The notes: generated by a model not told the origin, from the letters alone. Shown: positions 1-5,325, counted from the first letter of the stretch. The stretch is 5,908 bases of DNA from an uncultured Armatimonadota bacterium (GCA_903924445.1 CAIYBQ010000481.1:1-5908); one strand, 5' to 3'. Numbers and translations are program-made.

Positions 1-731
1 ACCCTTGCCGATTTCCCCGTGGGAGAGGCGGCTCGCGTACCCGATGGCATCATTTCCTCATTCCGCAAATCCTCGATAGTGCCATAGAGCAGCGTCCGGT
101 CGGATGCGTGCATCGTGATGACGCGGTGCTTGACGACTTCAAGGACATCAAGAGGATCTTCACCAGCGAGGAAGGCATTGGATGGATCGTAGTTAATCAT
201 AAAGCGCGGGTGGTCGATACGCGCGATCAGGGCCGCGATGCGCTCGGATGACTGCGCCCATTCGGGGTAGGTCCAGTAGTTGTCCTTGTAATGGTTTTCG
301 AGGATGAGGGTGATGTCGTAGTCATCCGCTGCTTTGAGACAGGACTCGATGGCGCCGGCGACGCGGTCAAGCCCCTGCTCGGTGGTGAGGTCGGGGCGGC
401 GCTGCCCGGAGAGAACGCGGCAGTATTTGCCATCGAATGCGGATGTAAGCTTAATCCACTCAATTTCTTTTGCGATTTCGGCATCGATATTGTCGCTCGT
501 GAAGTCTGGGGAGCAGCAAAGCATCGGCATTTCGAGGCCATGTGCATCGAGGCGCGCGCGGATATCGGCAATCCAAGCGGCATCGGTTTCCATAAAGCCG
601 GCGTAGAACTCAAGGCCATCCACACCGAGGGTGGATGCCAGCTCAATCCACTGCGGGACGGTCATGGTTTTGTGGATGCAGAGCTCATCCATGTAGCATT
701 TTGGAAACGCGGCGATACGGGGTTGGTTCAT
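1..731 (-). CDS. Sugar phosphate isomerase/epimerase, TIM barrel (partial, frameshifted near position 50)
   Basis: The protein reads from ATG (731-729) as MNQPRIAAFPKCYMDE and stays open for 227 codons down to position 51. It looks like the xylose-isomerase-like/AP-endonuclease-2 TIM-barrel family: VDGLEFYAG (about residues 37-45), LILENHY (142-148), MINYDPSNA (178-186) and ITMHASDR (205-212) fit the strands that carry the metal-binding Glu, Asp and His residues. These enzymes usually isomerise or epimerise sugars or sugar phosphates; the substrate cannot be told. After GTIEDLRNEEM the reading frame degenerates, but the next frame gives DAIGYASRLSHGEIGKG, the family's expected continuation. 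One missing base near 48-53 explains this, either a sequencing error or a real mutation. The gene continues beyond the left edge. No Shine-Dalgarno sequence precedes the start. It is divergent from cinA with 120 bases between. Family assignment is firm; function is not. Confidence 0.85.
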   Translation of the reverse strand, partial: MNQPRIAAFPKCYMDELCIHKTMTVPQWIELASTLGVDGLEFYAGFMETDAAWIADIRARLDAHGLEMPMLCCSPDFTSDNIDAEIAKEIEWIKLTSAFDGKYCRVLSGQRRPDLTTEQGLDRVAGAIESCLKAADDYDITLILENHYKDNYWTYPEWAQSSERIAALIARIDHPRFMINYDPSNAFLAGEDPLDVLEVVKHRVITMHASDRTLLYGTIEDLRNEEMMPSGTRAASPTGKSAR

Positions 732-835
732 GGGGGATGTCCGGTTGGTTGGATGTGGTCCAAGTGTATTCAGCGGTGAATGCGTAAGCGGGACCTGGAA
801 ACAGTGCAATTGTAGCGTGGATTCGGGGCGTCGGT

Positions 836-844
836 TGGTAGAAT
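836..844 (+). promoter_or_regulatory. Extended -10 promoter of cinA, leaderless transcript predicted
   Basis: TGGTAGAAT is an extended -10 element (TGn followed by TAGAAT at 839-844). Seven bases separate it from the GTG start of cinA at 852, so transcription would begin at or next to the start codon. No convincing -35 box is present at the usual spacing, which fits an extended -10 promoter, and no ribosome binding site precedes the GTG. Confidence 0.5.
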
Positions 845-851
845 CCGTGCT

Positions 852-2114
852 GTGATAACCGCAGAAATTGTTTCTATCGGGACGGAGCTGCTGCTCGGGC
901 AGATTCTGGACTCGGATGCTCCATTTTTGGCGCAGCGTCTTTCCGCGCTTGGCGTGAATGTCTTTTTCCGCACGACGGTTGGCGACAATGCGGTGCGTGT
1001 TGGCGACACGTTGCGTCAGGCGTTGTCGCGCGCAGATATTGTGATTTGTATCGGCGGCTTGGGCCCGACGCAGGATGACCTTACCCGGGATGCTATCGCG
1101 GGTGCGCTTGGCGTTCCGTTGCAGCGCGACCCGGTGTTGGTGGCGCATTTGACGCAGTGGTTTGCGCGCAAGGGAATTATGCAGCCGAAGCCAAGTATTT
1201 TCCGCCAGGCGGATGTGCCGGTGGGCGGGCTTCCGATGCCAAACAGTTACGGGACGGCGCCGGGGCTGTGGATTGAGCATGGTGGCAAGGTTGTGGTGGC
1301 GCTGCCGGGTCCGCCGAGCGAGTTTGAGCCGATGGTGGAGACGAGTCTGCTTCCGATGCTACGTCGGTATTTGGGGACATCCGAGCAGGTGATTGTCAGC
1401 CGCACGCTGCGCCTCGTGGGCATGGGCGAGGCGGAGGCGGAGTCACAGCTTTTGGACCTGATGAAGGGTTCGAATCCAAGTGTTGCGCCGTATGCAAAGC
1501 AGGCGGAGGTGCAGCTGCGCGTGACGGCGAGTGCTTTGACAACCGAGTTGGCGAATGCGCTGATTCAGCCAGTTGTGGATGAGATTAAGTCCCGGCTTGG
1601 GATTGCGGTCTATTCGGACAACGATGATGACTTGGAAACCCGTGTGGTGATGATGCTTGTTGAGCGCGGCGAGATGGTTGCGATGGCGGAGTCGTGTACG
1701 GGTGGGCTGCTTGCGGGGCGAATCACGGCGGTTCCTGGGTCGAGCGAGGTCTTTGGGACGGGTGTCGTGGCGTACTCCAATGCGACGAAAGTTGCGTTGG
1801 TTGGCGTGCAGCAGGCGACATTGGATGCGGTTGGGGCTGTTTCCCACGATGTTGCTGCGGAGCTGGCGGTCGGGATCCGCAAGGTTTCTGGCGCGACGTA
1901 TGGCATCGGGATTACGGGTATCGCGGGCCCTGGTGGCGGCTCGGATGACAAGCCGGTTGGGCTTGTATTTGTGGGCCTTGCGCATCCGGATGGCGTTGAT
2001 GTTATTCGCACGGTGCACACTGGTTCGCGTCAGGATGTCCGTTTGCGGAGTACGCAGCAGGCGCTTGGGATGTTGCGCACAGCAATTCTGCACCGAAGCG
2101 GTGCCACTCTCTAA
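852..2114 (+). CDS. cinA: CinA family protein: MoCF-like domain plus nicotinamide-nucleotide amidase domain
   Basis: This 420-residue protein has the full two-domain length of CinA. Residues 1-170 form the molybdopterin-binding-like (MoCF/COG1058) domain: IVSIGTELLLGQILDSD at the N terminus, GGLGPTQDDLTRD at 68-80 and ALPGPPSEFEPM at 150-161. A linking domain follows. Residues from about 260 to 415 are the PncC-type amidase domain: AESCTGG at 279-285, GITGIAGPGGGS at 353-364 and KPVGLVFVGL at 367-376. The family deamidates nicotinamide mononucleotide to nicotinic acid mononucleotide in pyridine nucleotide salvage, and the N-terminal domain can act as an ADP-ribose pyrophosphatase. The gene was first named for competence induction in Streptococcus, where it is co-transcribed with recA. 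GTG at 852 is chosen because the family's conserved N-terminal strand starts there and a -10 box lies just upstream. thpR follows after 59 bases that hold a separate promoter. Confidence 0.97.
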   Translation: MITAEIVSIGTELLLGQILDSDAPFLAQRLSALGVNVFFRTTVGDNAVRVGDTLRQALSRADIVICIGGLGPTQDDLTRDAIAGALGVPLQRDPVLVAHLTQWFARKGIMQPKPSIFRQADVPVGGLPMPNSYGTAPGLWIEHGGKVVVALPGPPSEFEPMVETSLLPMLRRYLGTSEQVIVSRTLRLVGMGEAEAESQLLDLMKGSNPSVAPYAKQAEVQLRVTASALTTELANALIQPVVDEIKSRLGIAVYSDNDDDLETRVVMMLVERGEMVAMAESCTGGLLAGRITAVPGSSEVFGTGVVAYSNATKVALVGVQQATLDAVGAVSHDVAAELAVGIRKVSGATYGIGITGIAGPGGGSDDKPVGLVFVGLAHPDGVDVIRTVHTGSRQDVRLRSTQQALGMLRTAILHRSGATL

Positions 2115-2122
2115 TTAATCCC

Positions 2123-2150
2123 TTTAAAGCAAACAAATGTTTGTTATAAT
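2123..2150 (+). promoter_or_regulatory. Promoter of thpR-recA
   Basis: A perfect TATAAT (-10) lies at 2145-2150. TTTAAA at 2123-2128 is a possible weak -35 with a 16-base spacer. Transcription would start near 2157, giving a leader of about 17 bases before the thpR ATG at 2174. The spacer contains the candidate SOS box, so repressor binding would block RNA polymerase directly. Confidence 0.7.
2130..2143 (+). promoter_or_regulatory. Candidate LexA (SOS) operator
   Basis: CAAACAAATGTTTG matches the Gram-positive/actinobacterial LexA consensus CGAACRNRYGTTYG at 13 of 14 positions; only the second base differs. It is the centre of an inverted repeat AACAAA-TG-TTTGTT (2132-2145). Its place between the -35 and -10 of the promoter feeding thpR and recA is what is expected of a LexA-repressed recA promoter. 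LexA itself is not in the window, so the regulator is inferred. Confidence 0.7.
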
Positions 2151-2173
2151 GTCACACAGGTAATCCATTCAAT

Positions 2174-2743
2174 ATGCGTCTCTTTCTGTCGATCCCCTTA
2201 TCGCCCGCCGTTCTGGATGCGCTTTCGGCCGTTCAGCAGCAGCTGGTTGCCGCTGTGGGTGAGGAGCATTTGAAGCTGGTGAAGCCGACGGATTTCTACT
2301 GCACGCTTCTGTCGCTTGGCGACCGGGATGCGAGTCAGTGGGAGGGCGTTGTGGATGCATCGGTGGTCGTCGCGGCTTCGGGTCAGCCATTCGATATGCA
2401 TCTTTCGGGTGTGAAGTCGTATCCGAAGGTTGGTCCGGCGCGGACAGTTTTGTGTCCGCTTGTTGGGAGTGGGCTAGCGGAGTGGCAGAAGCTGATTGGT
2501 GTGGCGGAGCCTTGGTTTATCCCGATGGGTGTGCCGAAGTCGGGTGGTTTGCAGCCGCATATTACGCTTGCGCGGGTTGTACCTAATGGTGATGGAGCCC
2601 ACGTTGCGGCGGCGCTTGCGGGTCTGTCCCTCGATGTCAGCTGCGTTGTGGATCATATTGACCTCATGGAGACGTTTCTTGATCCATCGGGTGCCCGGCA
2701 TGAGGTGAAGCTGCAATTCCCTCTAGGTGGTGGGGTTGCGTAA
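2174..2743 (+). CDS. thpR: RNA 2',3'-cyclic phosphodiesterase family (2H phosphoesterase), one catalytic His replaced
   Basis: The 189-residue protein has the length and layout of ThpR (formerly LigT). It starts MRLFLSIPLSPAV, and LVKPTDFYCTLLSLGD (about 35-50) aligns with the family's first active-site segment, where the usual pattern is HLTL. Here the histidine position is Tyr42 (TAC, 2297-2299), followed by Cys43 and Thr44. The second motif is intact: PHITLAR with His129 and Thr131. The family hydrolyses 2',3'-cyclic phosphates and can ligate tRNA halves in vitro, using both histidines, so activity may be altered or lost. The gene lies between cinA and recA, as in Deinococcus and Thermus, and is the first gene after the SOS-box promoter. 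The ATG has only a weak AGG 13 bases upstream. recA starts 560 bases later on the same strand. Confidence 0.88.
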   Translation: MRLFLSIPLSPAVLDALSAVQQQLVAAVGEEHLKLVKPTDFYCTLLSLGDRDASQWEGVVDASVVVAASGQPFDMHLSGVKSYPKVGPARTVLCPLVGSGLAEWQKLIGVAEPWFIPMGVPKSGGLQPHITLARVVPNGDGAHVAAALAGLSLDVSCVVDHIDLMETFLDPSGARHEVKLQFPLGGGVA

Positions 2744-2871
2744 AAATATTGTGCGTGTTGTGTAGTAATGGGTGCATTTCGCGCGTTAAGTAAGGTGTGT
2801 GGTTGGTGTATGTCACCTAAGCGCAGGTGTATCGCCCCATGTTGGGCAGAGGTTATAGATGATGGTTTGGC

Positions 2872-2899
2872 TTGAGACGTATTCGTACGAATGAATATT
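2872..2899 (+). promoter_or_regulatory. Possible second recA promoter spanning a perfect 12-base palindrome
   Basis: TTGAGA (2872-2877) and AATATT (2894-2899) are separated by 16 bases and could form a weak promoter. The spacer holds a perfect palindrome, ATTCGTACGAAT (2881-2892), in the usual position for a repressor operator. The site lies just before the first repeat copy. The promoter boxes are poor matches; the palindrome is certain, its function is not. Confidence 0.3.
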
Positions 2900-2900
2900 G

Positions 2901-3062
2901 ACTCCAGCCTTTCCGCATCGCGGTGTTTTTCCAGAGTGATCTGGTGATGTAGGCTTTGCCCACCTCTTGAAGGTGTGGTGTATGTGTTGGTGGCTTTGCC
3001 ATCACGTTTGTAAGTGATGCTGGTTTGGTTGGTTAGGTTTGGTTTCGTTGATAGAAAATCAA
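2901..3062 (+). repeat. Leader repeat, copy A (162 bases, divergent)
   Basis: This is the first of three tandem copies that begin ACTCC. It contains CCGC-ATC-GCGG, a perfect CCAGA-GTGA-TCTGG hairpin with a GNRA-type tetraloop (2922-2935), and a GGTGGC-TTT-GCCATC triloop hairpin (2989-3003). Positions 2987-3041 are identical over 55 bases to 3121-3175 in copy B. Copy A is 28 bases longer than copy B because it carries an extra segment between the tetraloop and triloop hairpins, itself with a CACCT/AGGTG stem (2961-2965 with 2971-2975). Confidence 0.9.
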
Positions 3063-3196
3063 ACTCCAACCATTCCGCTTTGCGGTGGTGTTTCAGAGTG
3101 ATCTGGCACCGCTAAATGCTTTGGTGGCTTTGCCATCACGTTTGTAAGTGATGCTGGTTTGGTTGGTTAGGTTTGTTTTCTTTAGTAGAAACCAAC
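3063..3196 (+). repeat. Leader repeat, copy B (134 bases)
   Basis: This is the central copy. It holds CCGC-TTT-GCGG (3075-3085), CAGA-GTGA-TCTG (3094-3105) enclosed by GGTG/CACC (3087-3090 with 3107-3110), GGTGGC-TTT-GCCATC (3123-3137) and CATCAC/GTGATG around an 8-base loop. It shares 55 identical bases with copy A at its end and 55 identical bases with copy C (3083-3137 against 3217-3271) in its middle. The GCGG that closes the first hairpin could instead pair with CACCGC (3107-3112), so two folds compete. Confidence 0.93.
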
Positions 3197-3283
3197 ACTC
3201 CGACCTTTCCGCTTTACGGTGGTGTTTCAGAGTGATCTGGCACCGCTAAATGCTTTGGTGGCTTTGCCATCTAGTTTGGTGAT
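3197..3283 (+). repeat. Leader repeat, copy C (truncated, ends at the recA ribosome binding site)
   Basis: Copy C starts 134 bases after copy B and is nearly the same through GCCATC at 3271. It then follows copy B with a two-base change and a three-base deletion to about 3283, five bases before the recA Shine-Dalgarno. These changes destroy the CATCAC/GTGATG hairpin that copies A and B keep, leaving the ribosome binding site less structured. The tetraloop hairpin and the GGTGGC-TTT-GCCATC hairpin (3257-3271) are intact. Confidence 0.88.
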
Positions 3284-3287
3284 TTCG

Positions 3288-3293
3288 AAGGGA
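3288..3293 (+). promoter_or_regulatory. Ribosome binding site of recA
   Basis: AAGGGA lies 10 bases before the ATG at 3304. It is the only clear Shine-Dalgarno sequence in the window; the other starts have weak or no such site. It supports the 3304 start. Confidence 0.65.
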
Positions 3294-3303
3294 TTGATGA
3301 ATT

Positions 3304-4320
3304 ATGGATAAGGCAAAGGCACTTGAAGTTGCGACTGCGCAGCTGGAGAAGCAGTTTGGCAAGGGAATACTTGTTCGTATGGGCGAGCGTTCTACGGAAC
3401 CGATCGAAGTGATTCCTACGGGTTCCCTTGCGCTTGATTTGGCACTCGGTGTGGGCGGAATTCCACGTGGTCGGATCACTGAGATTTACGGCGCGGAGTC
3501 ATCCGGTAAGACAACGATTGCGATGCAGATTGTTGCTGAGGCGCAGAAGCAGGGCGGTATTGCAGCTTATGTCGATGTCGAGCATGCGGTTGACCCCGTG
3601 TATGCCAAGTCGATTGGCGTTGATATTGACAACCTGTTGATTTCCCAACCGACGACTGGTGAAGAGGCGCTTGAGGTTGTTGACGCGTTGATTCGCTCGA
3701 ATGCGGTCGCTGTGGTGGTGCTTGACTCGGTTGCGGCTCTGGTTCCCAAGGCTGAAATCGAGGGTGAGATGGGCGATTCCCACGTTGGCTTGCAGGCTCG
3801 TCTGATGAGTCAGGCGCTCCGTAAGATCACGGGTTCCCTGAGTAAGACGAATACATCCGCGATTTTTATCAACCAGCTGCGTGAGAAGATTGGTGTGATG
3901 TTCGGAAACCCTGAGACGCAGCCTGGTGGCCGTGCACTGAAGTATTACTCATCCGTCCGCCTCGATGTCCGCCGCATTGAAACCCTCAAGATTGGTACTG
4001 ACATGGTTGGTATCCGCACCCGTGTGAAGGTTGTCAAGAACAAGGTTGCTCCACCGTTCAAACAGGCAGAATTCGACATCATGTTCGGGCAAGGAATTTC
4101 CCGTGCCGGTTCGTTGATTGATATCGGAACTGAGCTGGGTGCCATCACCAAGGCCGGTGCGTTCTACTCCTACAAGGGTGATCGTCTGGGACAAGGCCGT
4201 GAGAATGTCCGAAAGTATCTGCAGGAGCATCCGGAGATCATGGATGCCATCGATTCGGAAATCCGTAACTCCGGCAAGGCAGATGAAGTGTTGACATTGG
4301 GTACAGCTATCGAAGACTAA
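3304..4320 (+). CDS. recA: Recombinase RecA
   Basis: The 338-residue protein is a complete bacterial RecA, the ATP-dependent strand-exchange protein that repairs DNA breaks and acts as co-protease for LexA cleavage. Visible features are the N-terminal helix (ALEVATAQLEKQFGKG), the Walker A loop GAESSGKT at 63-70, the catalytic Glu in DVEHAVDP (Glu93), Walker B VVVLD at 137-141, loop L1 around EGEMGDSHVG (153-162), loop L2 GVMFGNPETQPGGRALKYYSS (197-217) with the signature ALKYYSSVRLDVRR, and KNKVAPPFKQAEFDI in the C-terminal part. It is shorter than the 353-residue E. coli protein and has only a short acidic tail (ending TAIED). P-loop Ala64, where Pro is usual, and QPGG in L2, where TTGG or TPGG is common, are mild variants. 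It follows thpR on the same strand behind the structured leader and is probably SOS-induced from 2145. A hairpin follows the stop. Confidence 0.99.
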   Translation: MDKAKALEVATAQLEKQFGKGILVRMGERSTEPIEVIPTGSLALDLALGVGGIPRGRITEIYGAESSGKTTIAMQIVAEAQKQGGIAAYVDVEHAVDPVYAKSIGVDIDNLLISQPTTGEEALEVVDALIRSNAVAVVVLDSVAALVPKAEIEGEMGDSHVGLQARLMSQALRKITGSLSKTNTSAIFINQLREKIGVMFGNPETQPGGRALKYYSSVRLDVRRIETLKIGTDMVGIRTRVKVVKNKVAPPFKQAEFDIMFGQGISRAGSLIDIGTELGAITKAGAFYSYKGDRLGQGRENVRKYLQEHPEIMDAIDSEIRNSGKADEVLTLGTAIED

Positions 4321-4353
4321 GCCTGTTACGGTTGGTAGATAAAGCTTAGAGTT

Positions 4354-4404
4354 AGAGGCGGTGGGGTGTCCGGGAGGCTTTCTCCTGAATGCTCTGCCGC
4401 TTCT
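4354..4404 (+). terminator. Compound hairpin after recA, probable terminator
   Basis: An outer stem, AGAGGCGG (4354-4361) with CCGCTTCT (4397-4404), pairs over eight bases with one G-T wobble. It encloses an inner stem, CGGGAG (4371-4376) with CTCCTG (4382-4387), around the loop GCTTT. It begins 34 bases after the recA stop. The following TCGATTT is only weakly T-rich, so intrinsic termination is plausible but not certain. Confidence 0.5.
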
Positions 4405-4528
4405 TCGATTTAGGCTTCGAGAGTGCGTCATTACAATGCGCGTGATGTTGTTTTGACGATGAACGATCAGTGACTTGTGTCTACCGATGTGCAGGATTTC
4501 AGAAATCAACAAGGCGGTTGCACTCCCA
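4405..4528. other. Non-coding stretch between the recA terminator and the leuD 3' duplicate
   Basis: Nothing recognisable is seen here. A TTGACG at 4453-4458 resembles a -35 box but has no matching -10. The open frames crossing this stretch into the leuD repeat run antisense to leuD and have no protein-like features. Confidence 0.5.
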
Positions 4529-4644
4529 AACAGAAGTACAACTGTATATGGTCACTCAGTCCACCTGGTTAGCGATGCTACTTCGCGTGGGCCAGCTCGT
4601 AGCTATCAATCTTCTCCGCGTGTTGCAGCGACAAGCCGCTGTCA
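4529..4644 (-). repeat. Duplicated 3' end of leuD (remnant)
   Basis: Positions 4586-4638 are identical over 53 bases to 4734-4786, the 3' end of leuD; with two mismatches the match extends to 4579-4644 against 4727-4792. On the - strand the remnant reads SLQHAEKIDSYELAHAK and then TAG, against SLQHAEKIDSYELAHGK and TAA in leuD. Before the duplicated tail the frame continues into unrelated sequence with a stop at 4704-4706, so it is not a gene. The match also includes AACAGAAGTA (4529-4538, like 4709-4718); the remnant has 32 extra bases between this and the stop. It is a direct repeat about 148 bases away from its source. Confidence 0.92.
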
Positions 4645-4656
4645 GTATAAACAACA

Positions 4657-4692
4657 AGGTGGCCACGCCTCCCTTTGGATGCACAGCCACCT
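4657..4692. repeat. Inverted repeat between the two leuD 3' copies
   Basis: AGGTGGC (4657-4663) and GCCACCT (4686-4692) are perfect seven-base inverted repeats around a 22-base loop. They lie in the segment between the leuD remnant and leuD itself. No function is assigned. Confidence 0.4.
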
Positions 4693-4712
4693 GTCAAAAT
4701 TTCTCACCAACA

Positions 4713-4732
4713 GAAGTAAGAAACCTTACTTC
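4713..4732 (-). terminator. Hairpin over the leuD stop codon, possible terminator
   Basis: GAAGTAAG (4713-4720) and CTTACTTC (4725-4732) form a perfect eight-base stem with the loop AAAC. It contains the leuD stop codon (TAA, - strand 4728-4726). Downstream on the - strand there is no solid T run, so termination or 3'-end stabilisation is only probable. The remnant copy keeps GAAGTA/TACTTC but with a 40-base loop. Confidence 0.45.
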
Positions 4733-5319
4733 CCGTGGGCCAGCTCGTAGCTATCAATCTTCTCCGCGTGTTGCAGCGACAAGCCGATGTCATCCAAGCC
4801 ATTCCAGAGGCAGTGCTTTCGGAATGGATCGACATCAAAAGATGCGGTAAAGCCATCCGGGCCTACGACCGTTTGCGTTTCCAAGTCCACTGTTACATGG
4901 GAGCCTGGATTTGCCTTCAAAATTGCGAGAAGGGTCTCAACTTCATCCTCGGTCAGGATGACTGGAAGGATGCCATTTTTGTAACAGTTGTTGTTGAAGA
5001 TGTCGGCGTAGCTCGGAGCTATCAACGCACGGAAGCCATAGTCAAGCAATGACCATGGGGCATGCTCACGGCTGGACCCACATCCAAAGTTCTTGTTTGC
5101 AACCAGAATCTCAGCACCGGCCAAGCTCGGCGAATTCAGCTCAAACTCAGGATTCGGCGTCGTGCCATCCGCAAGATAGCGCCAGTCGAAGAAGAGGAAT
5201 TGACCAAAGCCAGTACGCTCGATGCGCTTTAGGAACTGCTTCGGAATAATCTGGTCGGTGTCCACATTGACGCGGTCGAGTGGAGCGGCAATCGATGTGA
5301 CGGAATGAAACGGAGTCAT
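4726..5319 (-). CDS. leuD: 3-isopropylmalate dehydratase small subunit
   Basis: The 197-residue protein is LeuD at its usual length (E. coli 201). With LeuC it forms the isopropylmalate isomerase that converts 2-isopropylmalate to 3-isopropylmalate in leucine biosynthesis, in the cytoplasm. Diagnostic segments are the start MTPFHSVTSIAAPLDRVNVD, DTDQIIPKQFLKR (20-32), the signature NFGCGSSREHAPWSLLDYGF (77-96), IFNNNCYKNGILPV (107-120) and DPFRKHCLWNGLDDIGLSL (164-182). The small subunit carries the swivel domain; the iron-sulphur cluster is on LeuC, which is not in the window. The ATG at 5319 matches the conserved N terminus and has no Shine-Dalgarno, only a -10-like box six bases upstream. 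It converges on recA and lies 117 bases downstream of a methyltransferase gene on the same strand. Its last codons are duplicated at 4579-4644. Confidence 0.98.
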   Translation of the reverse strand: MTPFHSVTSIAAPLDRVNVDTDQIIPKQFLKRIERTGFGQFLFFDWRYLADGTTPNPEFELNSPSLAGAEILVANKNFGCGSSREHAPWSLLDYGFRALIAPSYADIFNNNCYKNGILPVILTEDEVETLLAILKANPGSHVTVDLETQTVVGPDGFTASFDVDPFRKHCLWNGLDDIGLSLQHAEKIDSYELAHGK

Positions 5320-5325
5320 GTGTAA

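Larger units (their letters stand above)
2744..3303 (+). other. Long non-coding leader between thpR and recA
   Basis: I see no credible gene in these 560 bases. The open frames on either strand have no recognisable protein features and cross repeat boundaries. The first 157 bases hold two small hairpins, CACCT/AGGTG (2814-2818 with 2825-2829) and GCCC/GGGC (2834-2837 with 2844-2847), neither followed by a T run, so neither is a convincing terminator. Next come a palindrome with a possible promoter, then three tandem repeats, then the recA ribosome binding site. If the SOS promoter feeds recA, this whole stretch is transcribed as an internal leader. Confidence 0.7.

Noticed and set aside
763..768. 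TACACT as a -10 box for the isomerase gene on the - strand
   Set aside because: No -35 or extended -10 supports it; a single weak hexamer is not enough to call a promoter.
291..779. A 162-codon + strand open frame over the start of the isomerase gene
   Set aside because: It is the antisense of a gene with clear TIM-barrel motifs; its own translation shows no family features.
1443..2093. A 216-codon - strand open frame inside cinA
   Set aside because: Arg/His/Asn-rich composition typical of an antisense shadow, and it covers the conserved PncC domain of cinA.
2653..3069. A 138-codon - strand open frame over the thpR end and the repeat array
   Set aside because: Low-complexity translation, crosses the repeat boundaries and the end of thpR, and has no recognisable domain.
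2901..3283. The repeat array as a CRISPR array
   Set aside because: Units are 134-162 bases with similarity throughout, not short identical repeats separated by unique spacers, and no cas gene is present.
3949..4512. A 187-codon - strand open frame over the 3' half of recA
   Set aside because: Shadow of recA; the + strand frame carries the conserved L2 and C-terminal residues.
4692..4697. A perfect TTGACA on the - strand
   Set aside because: No -10 box follows at 16-18 bases and no gene lies downstream on that strand before the leuD remnant.
4470..4850. + strand open frames (such as 4470-4850 and 4475-4750) sharing a run starting SRGPARSYQSSP
   Set aside because: The shared peptide is only the antisense of the duplicated leuD 3' end; there is no real gene or protein repeat.
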